Below are positions 9,163 through 18,053 of a DNA stretch of 64,000 bases, piece after piece (position 1 is the stretch's first letter; every line of letters starts with the position of its first letter). The stretch lies in assembly GCA_035535015.1 (NCBI GenBank), contig DATLQU010000024.1:54798-118797 (forward strand). The letters run 5' to 3'. The stretch is from Palsa-661 sp035535015. GTDB taxonomy: Bacteria > Actinomycetota > Acidimicrobiia > Acidimicrobiales > UBA8190. The position numbers were made by a program, and so were the translations under genes. The notes beneath the pieces were generated by a model. That model made no database searches and was not told where the DNA came from. It worked only from the letters and a program-made list of their open reading frames with translations.

Positions 9163-10095
9163 GTGACGAAGAGCATCACCAAGAGCACGCGCCGTGGTTG
9201 CCTCCGTCTGGCTACTTTGACCGTCGTCCTGAGTGTGTCCTTGCTCGGGGTCTCCTCCGTCGCCCAGGCCAAACCCGCTGCTCACCGTCATCACCACCAT
9301 CACGGTGGCGGAGGGGCCGGCGGCGGTACCGGGGCCCCGGCACCGCTGATGGCGGTCACTGCCAGCCCGAATCCGCTGGTCGAGACCGGCCCGTCGCTGA
9401 TCATGACCGTGGTCCAGGTGACGACCAGCCCCTCGCTGGCCGGGGACCTCGTGAACGTCAGTTCGTCCCAGATGGCGGCGTCGTGCGGCCTCGTCTATTT
9501 CGTGCCCTTCCGGGGGAACTTCGGGGAGAACGTCATCCTGACCCTCGACAACGAGGGCAACGCCACCGTCGAGATGGTCGGCGAGGACTGTGCCCCGGGG
9601 ACAGACGTCATCGAGGCCGATCTGATGTTCGCCCCGTACGACACGGCCCTCACGACTCTCACAGCCCTGCCCCCCGTGGTCACACCGGAAGGCGTCACGG
9701 GGTACCCGAACCCCGAGGTCGAGACGGGTGACGCCAACGGGGTGGGCAACAACAACATAGGGAACTCCGACGTCTTCGCCGTGTTCTACGTGGAGACCAA
9801 CCCGGTCTACGCCGAGCAGTCCGTCGAGATCGGCTCAGCGCAGCTCGAGGCCAGCTGTACCCAGGGCTGGGTGTGGATCTCTCCCAATCCCGGCGGCCTG
9901 TCGAGAAGCGGCATCGGGGTGAACGCCGGCCTGCACGCCCAGGCCATCTTGGACGACGACGGCAATGCCGTCTTCGGCTTCTTCGGCACGGGTTGTGCCA
10001 CAGGCACCTCTCAGGTGATCGCCGATGTGGAGGCGGGGAGTCACCCGACCTACGTCACGGCGTACACGGTCGACCCGCCTGCGCCGATGATCTGA
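9163..10095 (+). CDS. Exported His-rich protein with two PNPxVETG modules
   Basis: 310 aa from GTG 9163; an in-frame ATG at 9085 is possible, but only the GTG gives a standard signal peptide (VTKSITKSTRRGCLRL..., cleavage near AQA) and it sits 6 nt after a -10-like CACAAT. A run HRHHHHHGGGG follows the signal. The mature part holds two similar modules, one beginning SPNPLVETG and one YPNPEVETG, each with a central Cys pair (about residues 105-145 and 225-285). The His run could bind metal ions, but this is unproven. Family not recognised. It is divergent from the Ig-repeat gene and probably part of the same surface locus. Confidence 0.8.
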   Translation: MTKSITKSTRRGCLRLATLTVVLSVSLLGVSSVAQAKPAAHRHHHHHGGGGAGGGTGAPAPLMAVTASPNPLVETGPSLIMTVVQVTTSPSLAGDLVNVSSSQMAASCGLVYFVPFRGNFGENVILTLDNEGNATVEMVGEDCAPGTDVIEADLMFAPYDTALTTLTALPPVVTPEGVTGYPNPEVETGDANGVGNNNIGNSDVFAVFYVETNPVYAEQSVEIGSAQLEASCTQGWVWISPNPGGLSRSGIGVNAGLHAQAILDDDGNAVFGFFGTGCATGTSQVIADVEAGSHPTYVTAYTVDPPAPMI

Positions 10096-10208
10096 ACGGC
10101 CGACACCGCTGCAGACCAGGCCGGGGTCGGTGACGATGTCGGCGAGAGCTGATCCGTCGTGGTCAGAGGCGACCGTCAGTGGGTCGTCCGTGACACGATG
10201 ACGTAGTC

Positions 10209-11276
10209 ATGGGCTACCGGGTGATCCAATGGGCGAGCGGTGGGGTGGGGCGCGCCGCCATGCAGGGGATGCTGGCCCACCCCGATCTCGAGCTCGTCGG
10301 CTGCTGGGTCCACTCAGCGGAGAAGGACGGAGTCGACATCGGGTCGCTGCTCGGCCGCCAACCCATCGGCGTGTCCGCCACCACCGACGTCGAAGCGCTG
10401 CTGGCCCTCGAGGCCGACTGCGTTCTCTACAGCCCCATCTTCGCCGATCCGGCCGTGATCACCCGGATTCTCGAGTCGGGGAAGAACGTCGTCACCCCGC
10501 TCGGTTGGTTCTATCCGCCCCGGCCCGAGCGCGACCGGTTCGACGCCGTCTGCCGGGGTGCCGGTGTCACCCTGCACGGCACCGGCATCCATCCCGGGGG
10601 CATCACCGAGCGGTTCCCCCTCGTCATCTCCGCCCTCTCGGGCTCGATCACCCGCGTCCGGGCCGAGGAGTTCTCCGACATCCGCACCTACGGCGCCCCC
10701 GACGTCATCAGAGACTGGATGCTCTTCGGCAAGACACCCGAAGAAGCGCGCACGAGCATCATGGCCGACGCCCTCGGGGCGGGCTTCCGCCAGTCGGTGC
10801 AGATGGTGGCCGACGAACTCGGCTTCGACCTCGACCCCGAACTGCGCACCACCCATGACATGGCCGTGGCCACCGCCCCCATCGACTCGCCCATCGGCCC
10901 CATCCAGCCGGGCACCGTGGCCGCCCAGCGATTCCGCTGGGAAGGCCTGGTCGACGGCGAGGTGGCCGTCACCGCCGCCGTCAACTGGCTCATGGGCACC
11001 GACGACCTCGACCCCCCGTGGGCCTTCGGCCCGGCGGGCGAACGCTTCGAAGTGGAGATCACCGGCGACCCGGACGTGCTCGTCACCTTCAAGAAGCTCC
11101 ATCCCCACTCGATCGCCGAAGGGCTGGCCCGCAACCCGGGCATCGTGGCCACGGCCATGCACTGCGTCAACGCCATCCCCTATGTCTGTGCCGCCGCACC
11201 GGGCCTCCTCACCTATCTCGATCTCCCCCCGGTGGCGGGCCGGGCCGCCTTGGGCCGCCACCGGAGCCGGAGGTGA
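10209..11276 (+). CDS. DapB-like NAD(P)H-dependent dehydrogenase (amine dehydrogenase family)
   Basis: 355 aa. The N-terminal Rossmann motif is unusual but recognisable (QWASGGVGRAAM, residues 7-18), as in actinobacterial proteins annotated dihydrodipicolinate-reductase-like or NAD(P)H-dependent amine dehydrogenase. A conserved TGIHPGGITERFP segment lies near residue 125. These proteins resemble 2,4-diaminopentanoate dehydrogenase rather than true DapB, since lysine-pathway DapB is much shorter (about 245-270 aa). First gene of a coupled set with an SDR and alanine dehydrogenase (4-bp overlaps), which points to oxidation of an amino or hydroxy compound. The substrate cannot be read from sequence. 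Confidence 0.85.
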   Translation: MGYRVIQWASGGVGRAAMQGMLAHPDLELVGCWVHSAEKDGVDIGSLLGRQPIGVSATTDVEALLALEADCVLYSPIFADPAVITRILESGKNVVTPLGWFYPPRPERDRFDAVCRGAGVTLHGTGIHPGGITERFPLVISALSGSITRVRAEEFSDIRTYGAPDVIRDWMLFGKTPEEARTSIMADALGAGFRQSVQMVADELGFDLDPELRTTHDMAVATAPIDSPIGPIQPGTVAAQRFRWEGLVDGEVAVTAAVNWLMGTDDLDPPWAFGPAGERFEVEITGDPDVLVTFKKLHPHSIAEGLARNPGIVATAMHCVNAIPYVCAAAPGLLTYLDLPPVAGRAALGRHRSRR

Positions 11277-12145
11277 TCCTCGACCGGTTCCGCCTCGACG
11301 ACCGTGTCGCCGTCGTCACCGGCGCCGGTCAGGGCATCGGCCGCGGCATCGCCCTGGGACTGGCCGACGCCGGCGCCGATCTGGTGCTGGCCGCCCGTAC
11401 CCGGGCCGATCTGGAGGAGGTTGCCGCCGAGATCGACCGGCGCGGTCGGCGCGCCCTCGTGGTTCCCACCGACGTCATCGACAGCGCCGCTCTCGGGAAT
11501 CTGCTGGGGGAAACGATCGCCGGTTTCGGCCGGCTCGACATCCTGGTCAACAATGCCGGTGGGGCCATGCCCCGTGCCGCCATGGACACGAGCGAGGGAT
11601 TCCTGGAACGGGCCTTCCGCTTCAACGTGACGGCCGCCTTCACCCTGACCAAGCTGGCGGCCCGCCGGATGGTCGACACCGCCGGACGCGGCGCCGTGGT
11701 CAACATCTCCTCGCGCTCGGCCAGTATGACCCAGACCGGCTTCGTGGCCTACGGCGCCGCCAAAGCCGCCCTCGACCGGATGACCCGCAACATCGCCCCT
11801 GAACTGGCACCCCGGGTCCGGGTGAACGCTATCGACGTCGGCGGGGTGGCGACCCGGTCGCTCGACGTCGTCCTCACCGACGACGACCTCCGCCAGCAGT
11901 ACCTGGCGGGCACACCCATGGGCCGCCCCGGGGAACCGCAGGACATCGCCTGCGCCGTCCTCTATCTGGTCTCCGACGCGTCGTCGTGGGTGACGGGCAA
12001 GGTCTTCGAGATCGACGGCGGGGCCGAGAGCCCGGCCATCTCCGTCCCCGTCGCACCCCTCGAACCGGCCGGGCGTCCTGAAGCCGATGCGATTGGCGCC
12101 CCCGCGGCGCCTGGCGCATCCGGATCCGGGGAGGTGGTCGCATGA
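11273..12145 (+). CDS. Short-chain dehydrogenase/reductase (SDR)
   Basis: 290 aa from GTG 11273, whose GTGA overlaps the previous stop. Classical SDR layout: TGAGQGIG nucleotide-binding motif (residues 16-23), NNAGG, the NISSRSAS catalytic Ser region and YGAAK (Tyr-x3-Lys), with a C-terminal GKVFEIDGG typical of the family. A low-complexity Ala/Pro/Gly tail of about 40 residues follows the domain. Coupled to alanine dehydrogenase downstream (ATGA overlap). Alternative upstream in-frame starts lie inside the previous gene and are unlikely. Confidence 0.9.
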   Translation: MILDRFRLDDRVAVVTGAGQGIGRGIALGLADAGADLVLAARTRADLEEVAAEIDRRGRRALVVPTDVIDSAALGNLLGETIAGFGRLDILVNNAGGAMPRAAMDTSEGFLERAFRFNVTAAFTLTKLAARRMVDTAGRGAVVNISSRSASMTQTGFVAYGAAKAALDRMTRNIAPELAPRVRVNAIDVGGVATRSLDVVLTDDDLRQQYLAGTPMGRPGEPQDIACAVLYLVSDASSWVTGKVFEIDGGAESPAISVPVAPLEPAGRPEADAIGAPAAPGASGSGEVVA

Positions 12146-13260
12146 TCATCGGCGTCCCCCGGGAGCGCATGGAGGACGAGTACCGGGTGGCCATCACCCC
12201 GGCCGGGGTGCGGGAGCTCACTGCGGCCGGCCACACCGTCTACGTGGAGCACGGCGCCGGCGAGGGCTCCTCCATCCCCGACGAGGACTTCGTCCGTACC
12301 GGCGCCCGGATCGTCGACGACCCGTCCGCCATCTGGGCCGACGCAGCCCTGGTGCTGAAGGTGAAGGAGCCGGTGGCCGAGGAGTACGGCCGCCTGGGGC
12401 TGCGCCGCGACCAGGCGCTCTTCACCTACCTGCACCTGGCCGCCTCGGCCGACTGCACGAACGCCCTGCTGGCCGGGGGCAACACGGCCATCGCCTACGA
12501 GACGGTGCAGCTGCCCGACGGCTCCCTGCCTCTTCTCACGCCCATGAGTGAGGTGGCCGGACGGATGGCGCCCGTCGTCGGGTCCCATCACCTCATGCGG
12601 CCGGGCGGGGGCGGCGGCGTTCTCGTCTGTGGTGTTCCCGGGGTCCGGGCGGCCAACGTCGTCATCCTCGGGGCGGGCATCGTCGGCATGGCGGCCGCCA
12701 CCCTGGCCGTCGGTCTCCACGCCAACGTGACCATCCTCGACCGCAACCTGGAGCGGCTCCGCCAGGTCGACCATCACTTCCGGGGGGCGCTCGAGACGGT
12801 GGCGGCCAGCACCCACGCCATCGAGGAGTCCTGTCTCGACGCCGACATCGTCATCGGTGCCGTCCTCGTCGTGGGGGCGCGCGCCCCCACCCTGGTCCCA
12901 GACACCCTGGTGGCCGGCATGCGGCCCGGATCGGTGCTGGTCGACATCTCGGTGGACCAGGGGGGCTGTTTCGAATCGAGCCATCCCACCACCCACTCGC
13001 ATCCCACCTTCATGGTGGCGAACTCCGTGTTCTATTGCGTGTCCAACATGCCCGGAGCCGTTCCCCACAGCTCCACCCACGCGCTGGTGAACGCCACCCT
13101 GCCCTACACCCTGGAAATCGCCGAGCTCGGATGGCGCCAGGCCGTGCGCGGCAACGATCCGCTCGCCCGGGGCGTGAACGTGGTGGAGGGAAAGGTGACC
13201 TACGAACCGGTGGCCCGGGCCCACGGGCTGCCCTACACCCCGCTCCCGACCGTCCTCTGA
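12142..13260 (+). CDS. ald: Alanine dehydrogenase
   Basis: 372 aa, the usual length. Alanine dehydrogenase interconverts L-alanine with pyruvate and ammonia using NAD. The N-terminal GVPRE, LKVKEP (Lys75, substrate-binding in the family) and YLHLAAS (His98, catalytic His region) are present. The NAD-binding domain has VVILGAGIVG, and LVDISVDQGGCFE with the conserved Asp follows. The C-terminal NSVFYCVSNMPGAVPHSST signature is clear. The ATG overlaps the SDR stop by 4 bp. Translational coupling with two dehydrogenases suggests that pyruvate or ammonia from a catabolic step is handled here. Confidence 0.95.
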   Translation: MIIGVPRERMEDEYRVAITPAGVRELTAAGHTVYVEHGAGEGSSIPDEDFVRTGARIVDDPSAIWADAALVLKVKEPVAEEYGRLGLRRDQALFTYLHLAASADCTNALLAGGNTAIAYETVQLPDGSLPLLTPMSEVAGRMAPVVGSHHLMRPGGGGGVLVCGVPGVRAANVVILGAGIVGMAAATLAVGLHANVTILDRNLERLRQVDHHFRGALETVAASTHAIEESCLDADIVIGAVLVVGARAPTLVPDTLVAGMRPGSVLVDISVDQGGCFESSHPTTHSHPTFMVANSVFYCVSNMPGAVPHSSTHALVNATLPYTLEIAELGWRQAVRGNDPLARGVNVVEGKVTYEPVARAHGLPYTPLPTVL

Positions 13261-13315
13261 TCCCCCCCATGCCCCTGCCCACCGCACCGGATCCGACGGT
13301 GTCGATCCTCTCGTC

Positions 13316-14824
13316 GTGAGGGCCGAGCAGGCCTACGGGGCGACGTGGGAATCGGTCGGAACCCACCGTGCCCCGGCCTGGTACGAGGACGCCAAGCTCG
13401 GCGTCTTTCTCCACTGGGGCCTCTACTCGGTACCGGCCTGGGCGCCCCGGGTGCCCGACATCCAGACCATCCTGCGCCGGCACACCCCGGCCTGGATGCT
13501 CCGGAACAATCCTTACGCCGAGTGGTACGCCAACACCGTCGCCCTCCCCGACAGTCCGACCCGGCGCCACCACGACGCCACCTTCGGCGCCGACTTCGCC
13601 TACGACGGCTTCGTGGCGCTGTTCGACGACGCGTCGGCGGGCGCCGATCTCGGTGCCCTGGCGGCGACGTGCCGGGGCTCGGGGGCGCGCTACGTGGTGC
13701 TCACCACCAAGCACCACGACGGCTTCTGCCTCTGGCCCACGGCGCGGCCCCATCCGGTCAAGGGCGCCTACCACGCCAGGCGCGATCTGGTGGGCGACCT
13801 GACGACGGCGGTCCGGGCCGAAGGTCTCCGCATGGGTCTCTACTACTCGGGCGGCTACGACTGGCCCTACAACGGCGTGGTCTTGCAGGGCCTGGCCGAT
13901 GCGCTTCTGGCCGGCCCCACCGATCCCGACTACGCCGCTTACGCCGCCGCCCACGTCCGGGAACTGGTAGCCCGCTACCGGCCGTCGGTGCTCTGGAACG
14001 ACATCGGCTGGCCACCGGCCGGCGATCTCCCGGCGCTGCTGGCCGAGTACTACAACACCGTCGACGACGGCGTGGTCAACGACCGCTGGCGGCAATCGGC
14101 ACGGCGCGGCCCGGTGTTCGACGCCGCCGTACGGCTGGCCTCCGCCGCCATCGAGCGGAGCTGGCGTCTGCTACCGGACCACTACAAGCAGCTCACCTTC
14201 CCCGGCGTCCGCCACGCCGACTTCACCACCGAGGAGTACGTCCACCACGACCACATCGTGAAGAGAAAGTGGGAGGCGACCCGGGGCGTGGGCCACAGCT
14301 TCGGCGCCAACCACAACGAAGCCCCGCAGGACGTCATCTCCGCCACCGAGCTCGTCCGGCTCCTGGTGGATGTGGTGGCCAAGAACGGAAACCTCCTCAT
14401 CGGGGTCGGCCCCGCCCCCGACGGCACGCTGCCTGATTGGCAGCGGGCACCCCTGGCCGGACTGGGCCGGTGGATGGACAGCCACGGCGACGCCATCTAC
14501 GGCACCCGACCGTGGACGGTGCCCTCGACCACCACCTCCGAGGGCACCGCGGTCCGCTTCACCGTCGGGGCCGACACCCTCTACGCCACCCTCCTCGACA
14601 CGCCCGGCGCCCGCCGGTTCTGCCTCCGCGGCATCGAGGCGCGCCAGCTCCGAACGCTGGCGCTGCTGGGGATCGATACGCCGGTCGACTGGGACGTCCG
14701 TGACGGAGCGCTCTCGGTCACCGTGCCCGAGCGGCTCCCGGTATCACCGGCCCACGTCCTACGCCTGGCTCCCGCCACCGCCCTCGAACCGGACCCCCGG
14801 CTGCGGAGCGGTCGTCACCCCTGA
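13316..14824 (+). CDS. Alpha-L-fucosidase, GH29
   Basis: 502 aa from GTG 13316. GH29 enzymes release alpha-linked L-fucose by a retaining mechanism. Recognisable motifs are WYEDAKLGVFLHWGLYSVPAW near the start, VLTTKHHDGFCLWPT, GLYYSGGYDWPY, and VLWNDIGWP with the family nucleophile Asp at about residue 229. The NGNLLIGVGPAPDG block is also typical. A C-terminal beta-sandwich domain follows. No signal peptide is visible, so the enzyme looks cytoplasmic. It lies 55 bp after ald. Confidence 0.93.
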   Translation: MRAEQAYGATWESVGTHRAPAWYEDAKLGVFLHWGLYSVPAWAPRVPDIQTILRRHTPAWMLRNNPYAEWYANTVALPDSPTRRHHDATFGADFAYDGFVALFDDASAGADLGALAATCRGSGARYVVLTTKHHDGFCLWPTARPHPVKGAYHARRDLVGDLTTAVRAEGLRMGLYYSGGYDWPYNGVVLQGLADALLAGPTDPDYAAYAAAHVRELVARYRPSVLWNDIGWPPAGDLPALLAEYYNTVDDGVVNDRWRQSARRGPVFDAAVRLASAAIERSWRLLPDHYKQLTFPGVRHADFTTEEYVHHDHIVKRKWEATRGVGHSFGANHNEAPQDVISATELVRLLVDVVAKNGNLLIGVGPAPDGTLPDWQRAPLAGLGRWMDSHGDAIYGTRPWTVPSTTTSEGTAVRFTVGADTLYATLLDTPGARRFCLRGIEARQLRTLALLGIDTPVDWDVRDGALSVTVPERLPVSPAHVLRLAPATALEPDPRLRSGRHP

Positions 14825-14881
14825 CCACTACCTACCGACCCATCGCTCCGTCGTCGACGGACGAGTTCGGAGGTGGGGGAA

Positions 14882-15314
14882 ATGAAGACGACGACCAGGC
14901 GTGTGGGACTCTTCTGCGGGTCGGTGGCCATGCTCTTCGTCACCCCCGGGGGTGGTGACGGCGGTCCCGGCGGCGGCGGCTCATCACACGCCCAATCCCG
15001 TCGGTCTCTACAACTACACCGACGGAGGCATCATCACCGAGGGTGGGGCGGCCACGACGATCGCCATCAATGCCAACGGCACCTTCAACCTGCTCTACGC
15101 CTCGATCACGGACAACGGTGTCTGGGTCAGCCAGGGAAAGGCCATCGCCCTCACCGTCACCTCCGGTGAAGACGGCAGTGCCGGCTGTCTCCTTCTCGGC
15201 ACCCTCGTCCGCAAGGGCATCAATTCGGCCACCACCCAGGGCCCCATCAACTGCATGGCGGAGTTCGGGAAGTCGGGGACCTGGTACGCGTCGGTCCCCC
15301 ACCACGTGCGCTGA
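14882..15314 (+). pseudogene. Small exported protein, frameshifted at a C5G5 run
   Basis: The ATG at 14882 has a strong GGAGG site and starts a signal peptide (MKTTTRRVGLFCGSVAMLFV), but this frame continues only into Gly-rich noise and stops at 15169. Removing one base in the CCCCCGGGGG run at 14943-14952 joins the signal to the other frame. That gives TPGVVTAVPAAAA (a good cleavage site) and then a mature domain of about 107 residues (PNPVGLYNYTDGG... to 15314) with two Cys. Either the gene is broken or phase-variable, or the base is a sequencing error. The family is unknown; the mature part looks like a small beta-rich secreted domain. Confidence 0.7.
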
Positions 15315-15332
15315 ATCGGGCGCCCTACCGGC

Positions 15333-16256
15333 TCACGACGCCGAGGGGATGTGGCTCACCATCATCTGCCGTCGTTGCGCGGCGGTCAGGTGAACCGGCC
15401 GGGTGCTGTCCATGAAGTCGGACAGGATCTCGGCGAAGGTGACGGGCTCCTCGACGTGGGGGAAGTGACCGGCTCCTTCAATGATCTCGAGCCGGCTCCC
15501 GGCCATGGCCTCGTGCGCCTCGTGCGCATGACTCACCGGGATGATGGCGTCGCGCTCACCCCAGACGATCAGCGTCGGCACCCGGGCGGCCAGATAGACC
15601 CGGTCCATGGCGTTCACCGACTGCCCGCCGGGATCAACGACCGAGCGCAACGTCCGGACGAAGGCCATCCGGTTCTCGGCATCGGTCAGCGACGAGTAGG
15701 CCCGCCACACCTCGACGGCCCGGGCATGACGCAGTCCGACCCGGTGCAGGAATTGGAACATCTGATTCCCCCGGTCACGGACGAAGCCGGGGACCACGAC
15801 CGGTAACACGTACTCCACGCCCGGCAGCGTCAGCAGCCGCAGCAGCCAGCTCACCTCCCGACCGAGACCCCCGCTGTCCACCAGTACCAGCCGCTCGCAG
15901 TTCTCGGGGTACTGGTACGTCATCTGCATGGCCACCCCACCACCGAACGACTGGCCCACCACCGTGGCCCTCTCGATCGCCAGCACACTCAGCAGATCGC
16001 GCAGCGTGCTGGCGTGGGCACCCAAGGAGTAGTCACCTGGTGGTTTGTCCGAATCGCCGTGGCCGATCAGATCGGCCGCCACCACCGTGTGATCCTGGGC
16101 CAGAAGCGGCAGAACCTGCTCCCAGGTCCGCGAACTGCCGGCGATCCCGTGGATCAGGAGGATGGCCGGACCGTGGCCGGCGCGACGAAAAGCCAGCTCA
16201 TGGCCGTGAATGCGGACGTGCTCTGTGTCGGGTCGTTCCGGGGACGGGGGGATCAC
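15333..16256 (-). CDS. Alpha/beta-fold hydrolase
   Basis: 307 aa. Typical alpha/beta hydrolase core: oxyanion segment HGIAG (residues 36-40), DLIGHGDSD, nucleophile elbow GQSFGG with Ser103, acid region WGERDAIIP and the C-terminal GAGHFPHVEEP carrying the catalytic His. The sequence resembles the mycobacterial hydrolase/haloperoxidase-like group, and no specific substrate is evident. It ends 18 bp from the previous plus-strand gene and is divergent from a DMT transporter, sharing a promoter region of about 70 bp. Confidence 0.9.
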   Translation of the reverse strand: MIPPSPERPDTEHVRIHGHELAFRRAGHGPAILLIHGIAGSSRTWEQVLPLLAQDHTVVAADLIGHGDSDKPPGDYSLGAHASTLRDLLSVLAIERATVVGQSFGGGVAMQMTYQYPENCERLVLVDSGGLGREVSWLLRLLTLPGVEYVLPVVVPGFVRDRGNQMFQFLHRVGLRHARAVEVWRAYSSLTDAENRMAFVRTLRSVVDPGGQSVNAMDRVYLAARVPTLIVWGERDAIIPVSHAHEAHEAMAGSRLEIIEGAGHFPHVEEPVTFAEILSDFMDSTRPVHLTAAQRRQMMVSHIPSAS

Positions 16257-16323
16257 AAGATCTAATCAGACAGGGGGCGACCGGGACGCCCGTCCGACGT
16301 GCCCGAGAGGCTATGCAAGAGCG

Positions 16324-17199
16324 ATGTCCCGACGCGGCTGGTTGCTCTTCGTGGCCATGAGCGTCATCTGGGGAACCCCGTACCTCCTCATCCGGGTCGC
16401 CGTCCGCGAGCTCTCACCGGCCACCCTGGTCTTCGCCCGGACCCTGCCGGCGGCCATCCTCCTCATCCCCATGGCCGCCCACCGCGGTCAACTCCGGCCG
16501 CTGCTCCCGCACTGGCGCTGGATCATCGCCTTCACCGCTGTCGAGCTCGCCCTCCCCTGGTTCTTTCTCTCCGAAGCCGAGCAGCACCTCACCAGTTCCA
16601 TGGCCGGCCTCCTCATCGCCACCGTCCCCCTCATCGCCGTCGTCATCTACCGCGCCGTCAGCCCGGCCACCGAACGCATCACCCGCCGCCGCCTGCTCGG
16701 CCTCGTCGTCGGCTTCGCCGGCGTCATCGCCCTCGTCGGCATCGACCGGCGCGGCACCGACCTGGTCTCCCTGGCCGAGATCGCCGTCCCCGCCGTCGGC
16801 TATTCCCTCGGACCCCTCATCGTCAGCCGGCGCCTGGCCGACCTCCCCCGCCTGGGCGTGGTCAGCGCCTCGATCGCCCTGGCGGCGATTCTCTACGCCC
16901 CGGTGGCCCTCACCCAGCTCCCGGCCCGCATCAGTTTCGAGGTCCTGGCCGCCGTGGCCGGCCTGGCCTTTCTCTGCACCGCCCTGGCCTTTCTCCTCTT
17001 CTTCGCCCTCATCGCCGAGGTGGGCCCCAGCCGGGCGACGGTGATCACCTACCTGAACCCTGCCGTGGCCGTCCTCCTCGGGGTGGCCCTTCTGGGCGAG
17101 AGGTTCACCACCGGCATCGCCGTGGGCTTTCCCCTCATCATCGTGGGCTCGGTCCTGGCCACCGGGTCACGGACGCCGGATCCCGTCGCCCACAGTTGA
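16324..17199 (+). CDS. EamA/DMT-family transporter
   Basis: 291 aa from ATG 16324. The frame opens upstream at 16210, but only this start places the first membrane helix (WLLFVAMSVIWGTPYLLIRV) at the N-terminus. Ten hydrophobic segments are arranged as two EamA repeats, with a conserved YLNPAVAVLLGVALLGE block in the second. Such proteins export metabolites or amino acids across the inner membrane. Divergent from the hydrolase at 15333-16256. Confidence 0.88.
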   Translation: MSRRGWLLFVAMSVIWGTPYLLIRVAVRELSPATLVFARTLPAAILLIPMAAHRGQLRPLLPHWRWIIAFTAVELALPWFFLSEAEQHLTSSMAGLLIATVPLIAVVIYRAVSPATERITRRRLLGLVVGFAGVIALVGIDRRGTDLVSLAEIAVPAVGYSLGPLIVSRRLADLPRLGVVSASIALAAILYAPVALTQLPARISFEVLAAVAGLAFLCTALAFLLFFALIAEVGPSRATVITYLNPAVAVLLGVALLGERFTTGIAVGFPLIIVGSVLATGSRTPDPVAHS

Positions 17200-17270
17200 C
17201 CCTGCCGCCGGACGCTGCGACGATGCCCGGAGGGGGCCGGCGACGACGGCGTCCATGAAAGGGGGCAGCC

Positions 17271-18047
17271 GTGGCCGTCCGCTATGCGGCGAGGACGCCG
17301 GATCAATTGCGCAGCCGAGAGGTCGAGAAGACCTCGGTCGGGGCCTGGTCGACCGTCCTGGTGGCGCTGTTCGAGACGGATCCCGACGTCATCGCCTCGG
17401 TCCTGCCCAAGCCCCTCGAACCACCTGACCGGCCGCTGGCCAAGGCCACCTTCGCCACCGTCGACATAGCCGGCCTCCCCACCTTCGGCGCCGGAAGCTT
17501 CTCGGTGGCCTGCAGCCACGAAGGTACCGACGGCTACTACTGCCTCCTCATGCCCATGAGCACGGAGCAGTCGGTCATCGGTGGTCGTGAGACCTTCGGA
17601 GAACCCAAGAAGATCGGCCAGGTCACCGTCGACGTCGACGGTGACTCCGTCCACGGCACCATGACCCGCATGGGCATCACCTTCGCCGAGTTCACCGGCC
17701 GCAGCGCCGAGACGCTGCCCATCCCGCCGCCCGAGACCCGGACGGACTTCTACTTCAAGGCCCTTCCCGCCCCCGACGGCAAGGGCCTCGACGGCGATCC
17801 CAGCCTCGTCTACTGCACCCGTGACGAAACGGTCCGCTGGGTGAAGAGGTGCGAAGGCGAATTGCTCCTGCGCGACTCGCGTTTCGATCCCGTGGCCGAC
17901 ATCCCCGTCCTCTCGCTCGTGGAGGTCACCTTGGGCGAGCGCAATGCCATCCAAAAGGGTCGCATCCACTCCACGGTGCCGGCGGACTGGGTCATCCCCT
18001 TCATCCACCAGCGTTACGACGACCTCTCCCCTCTGGGTGAGCACTAG
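17271..18047 (+). CDS. Acetoacetate decarboxylase family protein
   Basis: 258 aa from GTG 17271, with AAAGGGGG upstream. The GGRETFGEPKK motif (residues 104-114) matches the acetoacetate decarboxylase family, whose active Lys forms a Schiff base with the substrate; Lys113 or Lys114 is the candidate. Family members act on acetoacetate or on other beta-keto or cyclic acids, so the substrate is open. Only 6 bp separate it from the next SDR gene, implying an operon with it and the amidohydrolase after it. Confidence 0.85.
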   Translation: MAVRYAARTPDQLRSREVEKTSVGAWSTVLVALFETDPDVIASVLPKPLEPPDRPLAKATFATVDIAGLPTFGAGSFSVACSHEGTDGYYCLLMPMSTEQSVIGGRETFGEPKKIGQVTVDVDGDSVHGTMTRMGITFAEFTGRSAETLPIPPPETRTDFYFKALPAPDGKGLDGDPSLVYCTRDETVRWVKRCEGELLLRDSRFDPVADIPVLSLVEVTLGERNAIQKGRIHSTVPADWVIPFIHQRYDDLSPLGEH

Positions 18048-18053
18048 CCGCCG

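Noticed and set aside
10314..11261. Minus-strand frame opposite the DapB-like gene
   Set aside because: Antisense shadow; Gly/Asp/Val-rich without motifs.
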